Below, piece after piece: positions 54,779 through 62,987 of a DNA stretch of 64,000 nucleotides (position 1 is the first letter of the stretch; every line of letters begins with the position of its first letter). A program made the position numbers and the translations under genes. The notes beneath the pieces are model-generated. The model did not search any database. It saw only the letters and a list, made by a program, of their open reading frames with translations, and was not told where the DNA came from. Source of the stretch: Chlorobaculum sp. MV4-Y. GTDB lineage: Bacteria; Bacteroidota; Chlorobiia; Chlorobiales; Chlorobiaceae. The stretch lies in contig NZ_CP104202.1 of assembly GCF_025244685.1 (NCBI RefSeq), forward strand, positions 684,323 to 748,322, written 5' to 3'.

Positions 54779-54961
54779 AAAAGTTTTATTTTCGTTATGC
54801 GTTTGAAACGTATTTTAATCTCTAAGGGTCTAATTCCCCGAAGCTTGCGGCGAGGATCCGTTATTAAAGCTTGATACAATGGCGATTTTTGCCATGGGTT
54901 TAAGCAAGCTGATAAATAGTTGTTGATCCGGCAACAACTCCAGTTGCGTGCCGGATCGATT

Positions 54962-55345
54962 TTATGATTTTTTGCCGCCGACAATAGCCTTATTGATGGC
55001 CGTAACCATGGTGTCAAATCTGATCGGCTTTTTCAGCAGACGAACGATGTTACACTTTTCCATATCTTTCGAGCTATTCATATCCTTCTCGTAACCGGTC
55101 ATCAGAATAACCGGCAAATCGGGTCTAATGGAGTAAATTTCAGATGCCAGTTTGATTCCGGTCATTTCTGGCATAGTCAAATCCGTAACCACCACGTCGA
55201 ACTCTTCTGGTGATTGCCGGAAAAGCTCAAGCGCATTGCGGGAGAAGCTGTCTGTCAGTATTCTGCGGCCAGTTGCATTGGCTTCACGTTTATTACTTCG
55301 ATTCTCGTTTTTTGTCGTAAAGTCACAAGGCGTTTGCTGTCCCAT
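54962..55345 (-). pseudogene. Receiver domain truncated at its N-terminus
   Basis: From about residue 28 the frame reads ILTDSFSRNALELFRQSPEEFDVVVTDLTMPEMTGIKLASEIYSIRPDLPVILMTGYEK and ends LLKKPIRFDTMVTAINKAI. The phospho-acceptor Asp and the conserved Lys are present. The first strand and the acidic pair (VVDDE) are missing. The upstream 27 residues are unlike any receiver. It looks like the 3' end of a hybrid kinase or response regulator left after a rearrangement beside tRNA-Val. A dyad at 54925-54957 follows the stop. Confidence 0.7.
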
Positions 55346-55529
55346 CTTTGAGCTGAAGAGTTTGGAAGATGTCTATCCAACACGGTATCTGAACCAGAGA
55401 ATGCGATTTTCCTTTGGAGGGGGGAATTTTCGTTATATTTGAAAAAATCTGTAGCGTCTGACGCAAACGTTGACGAGTCGAGGAGGTGCTGAGCGTTGAG
55501 ATCGGGCGAAAAAGGCAGGGAAGGATTTG

Positions 55530-55603
55530 TGGACAATGTAGGATTCGAACCTACGACCTTTCGCGTGTGAAGCGAACGCTCTAACCAACTGAGCTAATTG
55601 TCC
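55530..55603 (-). tRNA. tRNA-Val (CAC)
   Basis: A 74-base cloverleaf on the minus strand: acceptor GGACAAT/ATTGTCC with discriminator A, D arm AGCTCAGTTGGTTAGAGC, anticodon stem TTCGC/GCGAA with loop TTCACAC... (anticodon CAC), T arm CGTAGGTTCGAATCCTACA. Its 3' end points into the accessory region, the usual orientation for an integration target. Confidence 0.92.
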
Positions 55604-55769
55604 TCAAAAATGAGGAGGTAATGTAGGATTTGGCGACCACTTTTGCAATGGCTTGTGTGATTTTTAAGGTGACCCGGTCTGTTTTTTGCTGATCCGGGCC
55701 GGTGAAGATAGCTTCAGGAATGCGTGAAAAGATATTTCACTTCCAACGTCAAAACCAAACCACTCAAAT

Positions 55770-56003
55770 ATGGAACAGGAACCAATTCAGGGGAATGTGC
55801 TGAAGACCGCTGCGACCGTCGCGGGGGCCGGAGCGTTGTTGTCACCGGCCGGTCTGCCGATTTTGCAGGGAATTGCCGGTATCGCCGTTGTCGGTCTCGG
55901 CATCTTTGCCGCCGGAACCGCCGCGATGAAGGTCGGCGAAATGATCTCCGGCGGGTTCGGTCAATCCAAACCGCAACAGGAAGACGATTCGCCTTTCCTC
56001 TGA
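55770..56003 (+). CDS. Small hydrophobic protein, relative of the 52136 protein
   Basis: A 77-residue protein with a Gly/Ala-rich hydrophobic core (LLSPAGLPILQGIAGIAVVGLGIFAAGTAAMKVGEMISGGFG) and a polar tail ending EDDSPFL. Shared features with the 73-residue protein at 52136 are the LKT/VKT start of the core, SP.G(L/M)P, the G.AG repeat and an acidic C-terminus. It probably associates with a membrane or lipid surface. No family is recognised, and a chlorosome link is only a hypothesis. It lies on the right border of the accessory region, just past tRNA-Val. Confidence 0.7.
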   Translation: MEQEPIQGNVLKTAATVAGAGALLSPAGLPILQGIAGIAVVGLGIFAAGTAAMKVGEMISGGFGQSKPQQEDDSPFL

Positions 56004-56021
56004 TTTTCAGCGCAGGCGATT

Positions 56022-58149
56022 CTATTTGAGGCTGCCAAGCGCGGCATCGAGTGATTCAGGATCACGGATGGCGGGCTGGCAGCCTCCGCCGGCACAGAGA
56101 TATGCCGCCGGTTCCCCATTGTGCATTCTCCCGATTGCTGCCGCTTCAGGCAGCAACTCTTCACATGTTTCATCAGCATAGATCAAGGTCAGCTCCGGCC
56201 GGTTTTGGCGGAACGCCGTCGAAAGCAGCTTCGTCAATGCCGGATCGCCGCGTTTGCCCGCGAAGATGATCTGTACGGGCGGCGCTGTCGCGACTTGCCT
56301 GGCGACAAGCAGCAGCGGAAGCGCTGACGGGTTGTCGTCGAGCGTGCTGCTGAAGTGGCGAATGGTGCGCAGAGCGATGATGCGCAGCTCGTCACGCCCG
56401 GTGATGGCGGCAAGCCTCAGATAGTTGAGTGCGCTGACCGAATTGGCCGACGGCTCAGCGTTGTCGTTGTCCTCGATCATGCGCAACGGCACGCTCTTAT
56501 CGTCAATCGCCGTGCTATAAAAAACGCCCGCTTCCTGGTCAAAGAAGCGCTCGATCTGGGCTTCGGCCAGTCGCATGGCTGCGCGCAACCAATCGGCCTC
56601 GAACGACGCTGAGTAGAGGTCGAGCAGCCCCTGAATCAGGCATGCGTAGTCGCTTGCCTTGCCCTCGATTGCCGCTTCGCCGTCACGGTACCTGCGGAGC
56701 AGTTTGGCGGATTCGTCGTCGTACAGCGTTTCGAGAATGAAACGTGCAGCCCGTTCGGCAGCTTCGAGCAGCTTTTTCTCGCCGAGAATGAGTGAGCCTT
56801 TGGCCAGGGCGGAGATCATGAGGCCGTTCCATGCGGTCAGAATCTTGTCGTCGAGGCCCGGCCTTGGGCGGTGTAATCTCTCCTCAAACAGCTTCTTGCG
56901 TGCGCTGTCGAGTTGCCGGGTGACAATGTCTGTCGTGAGTCCAAAACGCCGGGCCAGCTCGTCGTCCGATGCTGTCCGGATGAGAATGTTTTTGCCGGTG
57001 AATTCGCCATGCGGATCGAACGGCGCGTTGCCTTCACTCCGGATTCCGAAGGCCGAGATGAAAAGCGTCGCCTCTTCGGGGTCGAGCAGTCCGGTGATCT
57101 CCTGTTCAGTCCAGAGGTAGAATGCGCCTTCGCGCTTTTGGCCGCTGCCGCCGGGGTCGGGGCTGTCGGCATCCTCCGCCGACCAGAACGCCCCTTCGGG
57201 CGAGGTCATGTCGCAGAGCACATAGTTGAAGATGTCGCGGGCGGTGTCGGCAAACAGCTTCTTGCCGCTGGCCTGGTACGCTTCGAGGTACGAGGCGGCG
57301 AGCTGGGCGTTGTCGTAGAGCATCTTCTCGAAATGGGGCACGTGCCAGAAGCGGTCGGTCGAGTAGCGGGCGAATCCGCCGTCGCCGAGTCCCGAAACGC
57401 CGAGATGGTCGTGGATGCCACCCTCCGCCATTTTGCGCAGCGTCAGGAGCGCCATGTCGAGTGCGTGGGGGGTGGCGGTCGCGGCGGCGTGGCTGAAGAG
57501 AAAGGAGAGTACCGCCGGTCGCGGGAACTTCGGCTCACCGCCGAAGCCCCCCCCATTCGGCGTCGAAGCCGCGCTCAAGCGCTGCGAGGCAGGCGCTCGC
57601 ATGTTTGTCCGTCACCTCGTCCGTCGCCGCCTGCGGGCGGGTGAGGTCGATGAGCTGATCCATGATCGATCCTGCCGAAGCCAGCAGCCTCTGACGGTCG
57701 TGCTCCCAAAGGTTTGCGAGATGTTCGAGCACTGAACGAAACGATGGCATTCCCCAGCGATCCGTGTCGGGGAAATAGCTGCCGCCGAAAAAGGGCTTGA
57801 GGTCGGGGGTCATCCATACCGACATCGGCCAGCCGCCCCTTCCGGTTGTCGCCTGCACGAAGAGCATGTAGAGATGATCGACGTCGGGGTGCTCCTCGCG
57901 GTCGAGCTTCACCGGCACGAAATGGCGGTTGAGCAACGCTGCCGTCTCCTCGTTTTCAAACGATTCATGCTCCATGACGTGGCACCAGTGGCAGGTGGAG
58001 TAGCCCGAGGAGAGGAAAATCGGCCGTCCGGATTCTCTCGATTTCTTGAACGCCTCTTCGCTCCAAGGATGCCAGTCAACGGGATTCCACGCGTGCTGAA
58101 GGAGGTAGGGACTTTTCTCGTTGATGAGCTTGTTTGGCTGCTTTTCCAT
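56022..58149 (-). pseudogene. Thioredoxin-domain protein (YyaL/DUF255 family), frameshifted at a G8 tract
   Basis: Start at 58149 ([29 protein letters not shown]). The thioredoxin-like part has [15 protein letters not shown] and the conserved [12 protein letters not shown]. At FDAEWGG the frame breaks: the minus strand has eight G (57547-57554), giving GLRR and a stop. Seven G would give [10 protein letters not shown], which is what the second frame encodes down to 56022. The rest is intact, with the six-hairpin domain (HFEKMLYDNAQLA; GLDDKILTAWNGLM). One indel separates this from a complete gene of about 700 codons. It may be a sequencing artefact, a mutation or a slippage switch. Confidence 0.88.
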
Positions 58150-58328
58150 GAACGTCAGGTTTGATTGTGTCCGTTGTTTGTACAACGCATGTTCTTTTCC
58201 TGAGCGTTCACAAGCCGGAAACAATATGCAGCGCGGCGAGGTTTAGGAGAGTTATGAAGTATGAATGAGAATAGTGGCGTGGTGACTCGTCCGCGTCGTC
58301 CACTCTGTTCACAGCGATTTTAAAAATC

Positions 58329-59297
58329 ATGTCGTTCAGAATCGTTTCCATCATTCTGGTTTTCTTGCTGGCGAGCTGTGGGGCCAGGCCGGTGGAGACG
58401 GCTGCGTCTAAGGCGGAAACGGCTGTCAAGAAGGAGGGTTCAATGACTTACAAGGAGCTTACCCCTGAAGAGAAGCGGGTTATCATCGACAAGGGGACCG
58501 AAAGGCCATTCAGTGGCAAGTACTACCTGAACAAGGAAAAAGGGGTGTACCATTGCAAACAGTGCGGCGCGGCGCTTTTCCGGTCGGATGCCAAGTTCGA
58601 TTCGGGCACCGGCTGGCCGAGTTTCGACGATGCCATTCCGGGCGCGGTCAGGCAGGAGAGCGACCGGGACGGAATGCGGATCGAGATTCTCTGCGCAAAC
58701 TGCGGCGGCCACTTGGGGCATGTTTTCTACAATGAAGGCTTCACCTCGAAAAACGCCCGCTATTGCGTCAACTCGGTGTCGCTCTCCTTCGAACCTGCCG
58801 ACAAACCCGCCACGACGACTGAAAAGGCGGTATTTGCAGGTGGATGTTTCTGGGGCGTCGAGTACCACTTCAAGAAGACGAAGGGAGTGCTCTCGACCAC
58901 GGTAGGCTACACTGGGGGCAAAACCGCTCATCCCACCTACGAGCAGGTATGCACAGGCCGCACCGGTCATGCCGAGGCGATCGAGGTGGAGTTCGATCCG
59001 TCTGTGGTCACCTATGAGGAGCTTGCGAAGCTCTTTTTCGAGATTCACGATCCTACGCAGGTTGACCGGCAAGGCCCCGATGTCGGCGAGCAGTATCGTT
59101 CGGCAGTGTTCTACCAGAACGAGCAGCAGAAAAAAATAGCCGAGGCGCTGATCGAGCAGCTTAAAAAACGAGGGTACGATGTGGTAACCAGTGTAGAGAA
59201 GGGCGGTGAGTTCTGGCAGGCGGAGCTGTACCATCAGGATTATTACGAAAAGACAGGCCATAAGCCCTACTGTCACATTTATCAGAAGCGGTTTTAA
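58329..59297 (+). CDS. msrBA: Methionine sulfoxide reductase MsrB-MsrA fusion, lipoprotein
   Basis: A 322-residue two-domain enzyme. A lipoprotein signal ends at LLASC (residue 17). Residues 40-155 are MsrB: zinc Cys pairs CKQCG and CANCGGH, GTGWPSF and the catalytic Cys in RYCVNS. Residues 165-322 are MsrA with the catalytic Cys in GGCFWGVEYHF (about 173) and GHAEAIEVEFDP. It reduces both methionine-S- and R-sulfoxides of exported proteins. The membrane anchor suggests a role outside the cytoplasm. A terminator that overlaps the next promoter follows. Confidence 0.94.
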   Translation: MSFRIVSIILVFLLASCGARPVETAASKAETAVKKEGSMTYKELTPEEKRVIIDKGTERPFSGKYYLNKEKGVYHCKQCGAALFRSDAKFDSGTGWPSFDDAIPGAVRQESDRDGMRIEILCANCGGHLGHVFYNEGFTSKNARYCVNSVSLSFEPADKPATTTEKAVFAGGCFWGVEYHFKKTKGVLSTTVGYTGGKTAHPTYEQVCTGRTGHAEAIEVEFDPSVVTYEELAKLFFEIHDPTQVDRQGPDVGEQYRSAVFYQNEQQKKIAEALIEQLKKRGYDVVTSVEKGGEFWQAELYHQDYYEKTGHKPYCHIYQKRF

Positions 59298-59320
59298 GTT
59301 TGCCTTGAACCTTTTTCTGA

Positions 59321-59350
59321 GAGCGGGATGCTTGACATCCCGCTTTTTTT
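59321..59350 (+). terminator. msrBA terminator overlapping the next promoter
   Basis: AGCGGGATG (59322-59330) pairs perfectly with CATCCCGCT (59336-59344) around CTTGA and is followed by a T-run to 59350. The -35 box TTGACA (59332-59337) lies in the loop and right arm. Confidence 0.9.
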
Positions 59351-59360
59351 ATGTTATGTT
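59332..59360 (+). promoter_or_regulatory. Promoter of the DUF134/NifX-type operon
   Basis: TTGACA (59332-59337), a 17-base spacer and TATGTT (59355-59360). Spacing is ideal. It lies 38 bases upstream of the DUF134 start. Confidence 0.75.
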
Positions 59361-59361
59361 T

Positions 59362-59375
59362 TTAGCATATGCTAA
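59362..59375. promoter_or_regulatory. Palindromic operator candidate at the transcription start
   Basis: A perfect 14-base palindrome TTAGCATATGCTAA immediately after the -10 box. Position suggests repression. The DUF134 protein encoded just downstream has a helix-turn-helix and could bind it. Confidence 0.65.
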
Positions 59376-59397
59376 TAATCTTGATTGCAAAACAACC

Positions 59398-59961
59398 ATG
59401 CCGAGACCGATGAAATGCAGGGCTATCGCCCAGGATCCCGAGTACCGTTCATTTGGGCCGTATTGTTCTGGCAAGCACGGCGCGGATTCGCTGGTGATGA
59501 GCTTCGACGAGTTCGAGGCGATCCGGCTGGCCGACGTGGAGGGGTTGTATCAGGAAGAGGCTGCCCGACAGATGCAGGTTTCGCGCCAGACCTTTGGCAA
59601 TATCCTGGCTTCGGCGAGGAAAAAACTGGGCGAGATGCTCGTGCAGGGAAGAACGTTAAACGTTAAAGGAGGAAATATCATGATTTCACAAGAGGAAAGA
59701 ATTTTTGGATGTGCCGCCTGCGGTTACCAGTGGTCGCTGCCCCACGGCGTTGCGCGACCGGTGGAGTGCCCGACCTGTTCGAGTCAAAACATTCACCGTA
59801 TGTCGCCCGGCGGCGGCTTTGGCGGCGGACGGCGCGGCGGAGGAAGGTGCCGGGGATTCCGCACCGGGCTTGAGCAGCGCACTGGCAATGGCGAAGGGCG
59901 CTGCCATGGCAACGGTCAGGGACGGATGAGATGCAATTGCGAAAAGGGAGGTGAGGCATGA
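59398..59961 (+). CDS. DUF134-family helix-turn-helix protein with Gly/Cys-rich tail
   Basis: A 187-residue protein. The N-terminal DUF134 part reads MPRPMKCRAIAQDPEYRSFGP, then MSFDEFEAIRLADVEGLYQEEAARQMQVSRQTFGNILASARKKLGEMLVQG, a sigma-70 region-4-like HTH. After a linker it has a zinc-ribbon-like CAACGYQ...CPTCSS and a Gly/Arg-rich Cys-containing end. It probably regulates its own operon through the palindrome in front. It overlaps the NifX-type gene by four bases. Confidence 0.85.
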   Translation: MPRPMKCRAIAQDPEYRSFGPYCSGKHGADSLVMSFDEFEAIRLADVEGLYQEEAARQMQVSRQTFGNILASARKKLGEMLVQGRTLNVKGGNIMISQEERIFGCAACGYQWSLPHGVARPVECPTCSSQNIHRMSPGGGFGGGRRGGGRCRGFRTGLEQRTGNGEGRCHGNGQGRMRCNCEKGGEA

Positions 59962-60326
59962 AGATCATCATTCCACTCGACGAGTACAGCGGCCCGGGTT
60001 CGCAAGTGTGCGATCATTTCGGTAGCGCGCCATTTTTCGCGACTGTCGATATGGCTGCGGGTGAGGTTCAAATCATCGACAATCAGAACGCGCATCACGA
60101 CCACGGTCAGTGCACCCCGGCCGACAGCTTCGCGGATATTGGTGCCAACGCCATCGTGGTCAAGGGGATCGGCGCGAGGGCGGCAGCGAAGATGCAGAGC
60201 CTCGGCATCGAGATTTACATGGTCGGATCAGCCCGGACGTTGGTCGATGTGATCGAACAGTTCGGCAGCGGCATCCTCAAAAAACTCGAAGCCCAGCAAG
60301 CCTGTCAGGGTCATGGATGCCATTGA
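59958..60326 (+). CDS. NifX/NifB-C-terminal-type dinitrogenase cofactor domain protein
   Basis: A 122-residue protein with an RNase H-like NifX domain: KIIIPLDEYSGPGSQVCDHFGSAPFFATVD, then NAIVVKGIGARAAAKMQSLGIEIYM. It has added His/Cys-rich stretches (NAHHDHGQC, ACQGHGCH at the end). Such stand-alone proteins bind Fe-S or cofactor fragments and are often encoded with DUF134 proteins, as here. An actual link to nitrogenase is not shown by this window. Confidence 0.88.
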   Translation: MKIIIPLDEYSGPGSQVCDHFGSAPFFATVDMAAGEVQIIDNQNAHHDHGQCTPADSFADIGANAIVVKGIGARAAAKMQSLGIEIYMVGSARTLVDVIEQFGSGILKKLEAQQACQGHGCH

Positions 60327-60358
60327 AGAGATGATGAATTAAAAATTGAAGATTGAAT

Positions 60359-60392
60359 AGGGCGGGCCTTTGTGCCTGCCCTTTGCTTTTTT
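60359..60392 (+). terminator. Terminator after the NifX-type gene
   Basis: AGGGCGGGC (60359-60367) pairs with GCCTGCCCT (60374-60382), one G:T, followed by TTGCTTTTTT. Confidence 0.75.
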
Positions 60393-60428
60393 GCGTGGCT
60401 TTTGTGAAGTTTTGGAAAAGGAGATGCC

Positions 60429-61457
60429 ATGATGAAAGCAATGGTGCTGGAGCGGGTTGTTGATCTCTCACTTGAGCTGCAACCGCTGGTTCTACGGAAG
60501 TTACCCATTCCCGAGCCGGGGCCGGAGGAGATTCTGTTGCGGGTCGGCGCGTGTGGCGTCTGCCACACGGAGCTTGACGAAATCGAGGGGCGCACGCCGC
60601 CGCCGCAGTTTCCGGTGATTCCGGGTCATCAGGTCGTCGGACGGGTTTTTGCCTGCGGCGATGGCGTCGCGGGCATCGAGACTGGCAGCCGCCGCGGCGT
60701 GGCGTGGATTTACTCTTCATGCGGCCGGTGCGACCTCTGCCTCTCCGGTCACGAAAATCTCTGCACAGAGTTCCGTGCGACTGGCCGCGACGCTGATGGC
60801 GGCTATGCGGAGTACATGGTGGCTCCGGCGGCGTTTACCTACTCCATTCCCGATTGCTTCACCGACGCCGAAGCCGCGCCGCTTCTGTGCGGCGGCGCAA
60901 TCGGCTACCGTTCGCTGATGCTTGCCAATCTGAAAAATGGTCAGGCTCTCGGCCTGACCGGGTTCGGCGCATCGGGCTATCAGGTGCTCAAACTTGCGCG
61001 TTATCTCTATCCCGACTCCCCGATTTTCGTCTTCGCCCGAAGCGAAAAGGATCGCGAATTCGCCCGATCGCTCGGAGCAGAGTGGGTCGGTGAAACCACC
61101 GCCGAACCGCCATCGCTCTGCGATTCCATTATCGATACAACCCCCGCATGGTTGCCGGTGCTCTCCGCGCTTGAACGGCTCCGGCCCGGCGGACGGCTCG
61201 TGATCAACGCGATCCGCAAGGAGTCACGCGACAGCGAACTGCTTGCGGATATTTCCTACGAACAGCATCTCTGGATGGAAAAGGAGATCAAAAGCGTGGC
61301 CAACATCACGCGCGCCGACGTGTCCGCCTTCATCGACATCGCCGCCCGAATGGGATTGAAACCCGAGGTGCGGAGCTATCCGCTCGAAGAGGCCAACCGC
61401 GTCCTGCTCGACCTGCGTCACGGAAAGGCAAGCGGCGCGGCGGTGCTCATTCCGTAA
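60429..61457 (+). CDS. Zinc-dependent alcohol dehydrogenase family protein
   Basis: A 342-residue MDR protein starting after GGAG. It has the catalytic-zinc Cys in GACGVCHTELDEIEG, PVIPGHQVVGRV (second ligand), and the structural-zinc lobe with four Cys (CGRCDLCLSGHENLC). A nucleotide-binding fold follows (ALGLTGFGASGYQVLKLAR). The first Gly in the cofactor motif is Ala-Leu-Gly-Leu-Thr-Gly, close to GxGxxG. Substrate unknown. Its TAA abuts the stop of the convergent gene at 61458. Confidence 0.9.
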   Translation: MMKAMVLERVVDLSLELQPLVLRKLPIPEPGPEEILLRVGACGVCHTELDEIEGRTPPPQFPVIPGHQVVGRVFACGDGVAGIETGSRRGVAWIYSSCGRCDLCLSGHENLCTEFRATGRDADGGYAEYMVAPAAFTYSIPDCFTDAEAAPLLCGGAIGYRSLMLANLKNGQALGLTGFGASGYQVLKLARYLYPDSPIFVFARSEKDREFARSLGAEWVGETTAEPPSLCDSIIDTTPAWLPVLSALERLRPGGRLVINAIRKESRDSELLADISYEQHLWMEKEIKSVANITRADVSAFIDIAARMGLKPEVRSYPLEEANRVLLDLRHGKASGAAVLIP

Positions 61458-61817
61458 TCAGGAGGTTTTGGCAACCTCTTCTCTGACGGTTTCGATCAGA
61501 TCGTCGAGATCGGTAATGGCGTCGATCCGCTCTTTGCTCAGCAGTACCTCGATGTTGTCGCTTTTGCGGAGGATGACAGGGTAGTCAAATCTGAGATCGT
61601 ACCTTTTCTCGAACTCATCCCGGTGAAAAAACTCCATCGGCAGGCCGATGCTTGTGCGGAACTCCCTCCAGCGCTCCTTTTCGCCGAGCGTGTCCTGGGT
61701 CAACTCGCAGAGGCTGCATTTGTAGGTTGACGGACTGAGGGTTTTGTGCCCGGTATCGAGCAGAGTGCCGACCGCTCCGCTGTTGGTGCTGTAGATGAAA
61801 ATCAGTGAAGTTGCCAT
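61458..61817 (-). CDS. Hypothetical protein with CxxC segment
   Basis: A 119-residue protein from the ATG at 61817 (MATSLIFIYSTNSGAVGTLLDTGHKTL). It has one Cys pair in YKCSLCELT, then WREFRTSIGLPMEFFHRDEFEKRY and DYPVILRKSDNIEVLLSKERIDAITDLDDLIETV. It looks like a small thioredoxin-like or redox-binding fold, but I do not recognise the family. Convergent with the dehydrogenase. Confidence 0.72.
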   Translation of the reverse strand: MATSLIFIYSTNSGAVGTLLDTGHKTLSPSTYKCSLCELTQDTLGEKERWREFRTSIGLPMEFFHRDEFEKRYDLRFDYPVILRKSDNIEVLLSKERIDAITDLDDLIETVREEVAKTS

Positions 61818-61934
61818 GATGTAAACCATTGTAGCTGTTCGCCGTTTCTTGATCTGTCTATTCGGGTAACGCCTGCGATTACGGAAACGATCCGTTCAGG
61901 CAGGTTTTGCCCATAACCAATTATCTGCAAACCG

Positions 61935-62138
61935 ATGGGCGCAGAAACGACCTTCACGACGGAGATGCTCGGGAAGTTCATCGATCTCTATCCCAATGGC
62001 GGCGGCTTCGAGGGCGGCTTCAACGACTGGATCGGCAGTGAGTTCATCACCTGGCTCAACACGTCAAACCCCTGCTGCAATCTGAACCTGATACCAATGC
62101 CGGGCGGCGGTTACATCGACAACGTTCCGCCGGGGTAG
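61935..62138 (+). CDS. Possible small protein
   Basis: A 67-codon frame (MGAETTFTTEMLGKFIDLYPNGGGF...NPCCNLNLIPMPGGGYIDNVPPG). Codon use is similar to the window, but no family, ribosome-binding site or partner is seen. It may be a fragment. Confidence 0.35.
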   Translation: MGAETTFTTEMLGKFIDLYPNGGGFEGGFNDWIGSEFITWLNTSNPCCNLNLIPMPGGGYIDNVPPG

Positions 62139-62188
62139 GTAATAGGGGATTGTTGTCTCGAAAGGAAAGAGAGGTACGCTTTTTTCGT

Positions 62189-62310
62189 GTCATTCTGAGT
62201 CCGACGAAGTCGGGCGAAGAATCCGGAAAAGCCAGGTAAAATATATTAAATCAGTCAATTATCGAGCTATTTGAAAAAAAAGCTGGATTCTTCACTTCGT
62301 TCAGAATGAC
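62189..62310. repeat. Inverted-repeat element with GTCATTCTGAG ends
   Basis: The left arm (62189-62224) starts GTCATTCTGAGTCCGACGAAG and ends GAAGAATCC. The right arm (62285-62310) GGATTCTTCACTTCG...CAGAATGAC is its inverted counterpart, with a 60-base AT-rich centre. Elements with these ends are scattered in many bacteria. No gene lies inside. Confidence 0.75.
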
Positions 62311-62368
62311 AAGAATGCGCAAGATCAAAATGCTGTTGTGAATCTCTTTTAAGACCTGCATTCATGCC

Positions 62369-62407
62369 AAAGAGTCTGTCTCGAAGCAAAATCGAGTCAG
62401 ACTCTTT
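62369..62407. terminator. Bidirectional terminator after the LOG gene
   Basis: AAAGAGTCTGTCTCGA (62369-62384) pairs with TCGAGTCAGACTCTTT (62392-62407) with one mismatch and T/A runs at the ends. Confidence 0.85.
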
Positions 62408-62432
62408 TCTCTTTTCTCGCGTCGAATCGCGA

Positions 62433-62987
62433 TCAGACGCAGAGGTTCTGCTTGTCGATCAGCGCGAGCACCTCTTCGGCGGAGTTGCAGATGTCGTAGA
62501 ACGAGCGGTAGCTCTCTCCGACCATCTTTTCGGCGGCGATGCGCTCGAAGAAGTGCAGGAGCTGATCCCAGAAGCCGTCAACGTTCAGAAGAATGATCGG
62601 TTTCTGGTGGTGGCCGAGGTGCTTCCAGGTGAGGATTTCGAGGAACTCGTCGAGGGTACCGAAGCCGCCCGGAAGGATCACGAAGGCGTCAGCCCAGCCG
62701 GTCAGCAGCATCTTGCGCTCGTGCATCGTTTCGACGACGCGAAGCTCGGTCAGCCCGTAGTGGGCGACCTCGCGCTCTTCGAGAAAGCGCGGAATGACGC
62801 CCCTGACCTGACCGCCGCAGTTCATGACGGCGTCGGCAGCGCATCCCATCAGCCCCACGTGTCCTCCACCAAAGACCATGCCGATTTTGCGTTCGGCCAG
62901 TCCCCGGCCCAGCGTTTCCGCTTCGTTGAAATAGGCGTCCGGCGCGCGGTTGCTGGAGCTGCAATAGACGGTGACTGAGCGGATCAT
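62433..62987 (-). CDS. LOG-family protein (cytokinin riboside 5'-monophosphate phosphoribohydrolase type)
   Basis: The start at 62987 (MIRSVTVYCSSSNRAP) is chosen. The frame extends upstream only over the glycosyltransferase. The 184-residue product has VYCSSS, VFGGGHVGLMG, the catalytic region in ETMHERKMLLTGWADAFVILPGGFGTLDEFLEILTW (PGGxGTxxE). These proteins hydrolyse nucleotide 5'-monophosphates to base plus ribose-5-phosphate. They were formerly annotated as lysine decarboxylases. The ATGA overlap with the glycosyltransferase indicates an operon. Confidence 0.93.
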   Translation of the reverse strand: MIRSVTVYCSSSNRAPDAYFNEAETLGRGLAERKIGMVFGGGHVGLMGCAADAVMNCGGQVRGVIPRFLEEREVAHYGLTELRVVETMHERKMLLTGWADAFVILPGGFGTLDEFLEILTWKHLGHHQKPIILLNVDGFWDQLLHFFERIAAEKMVGESYRSFYDICNSAEEVLALIDKQNLCV

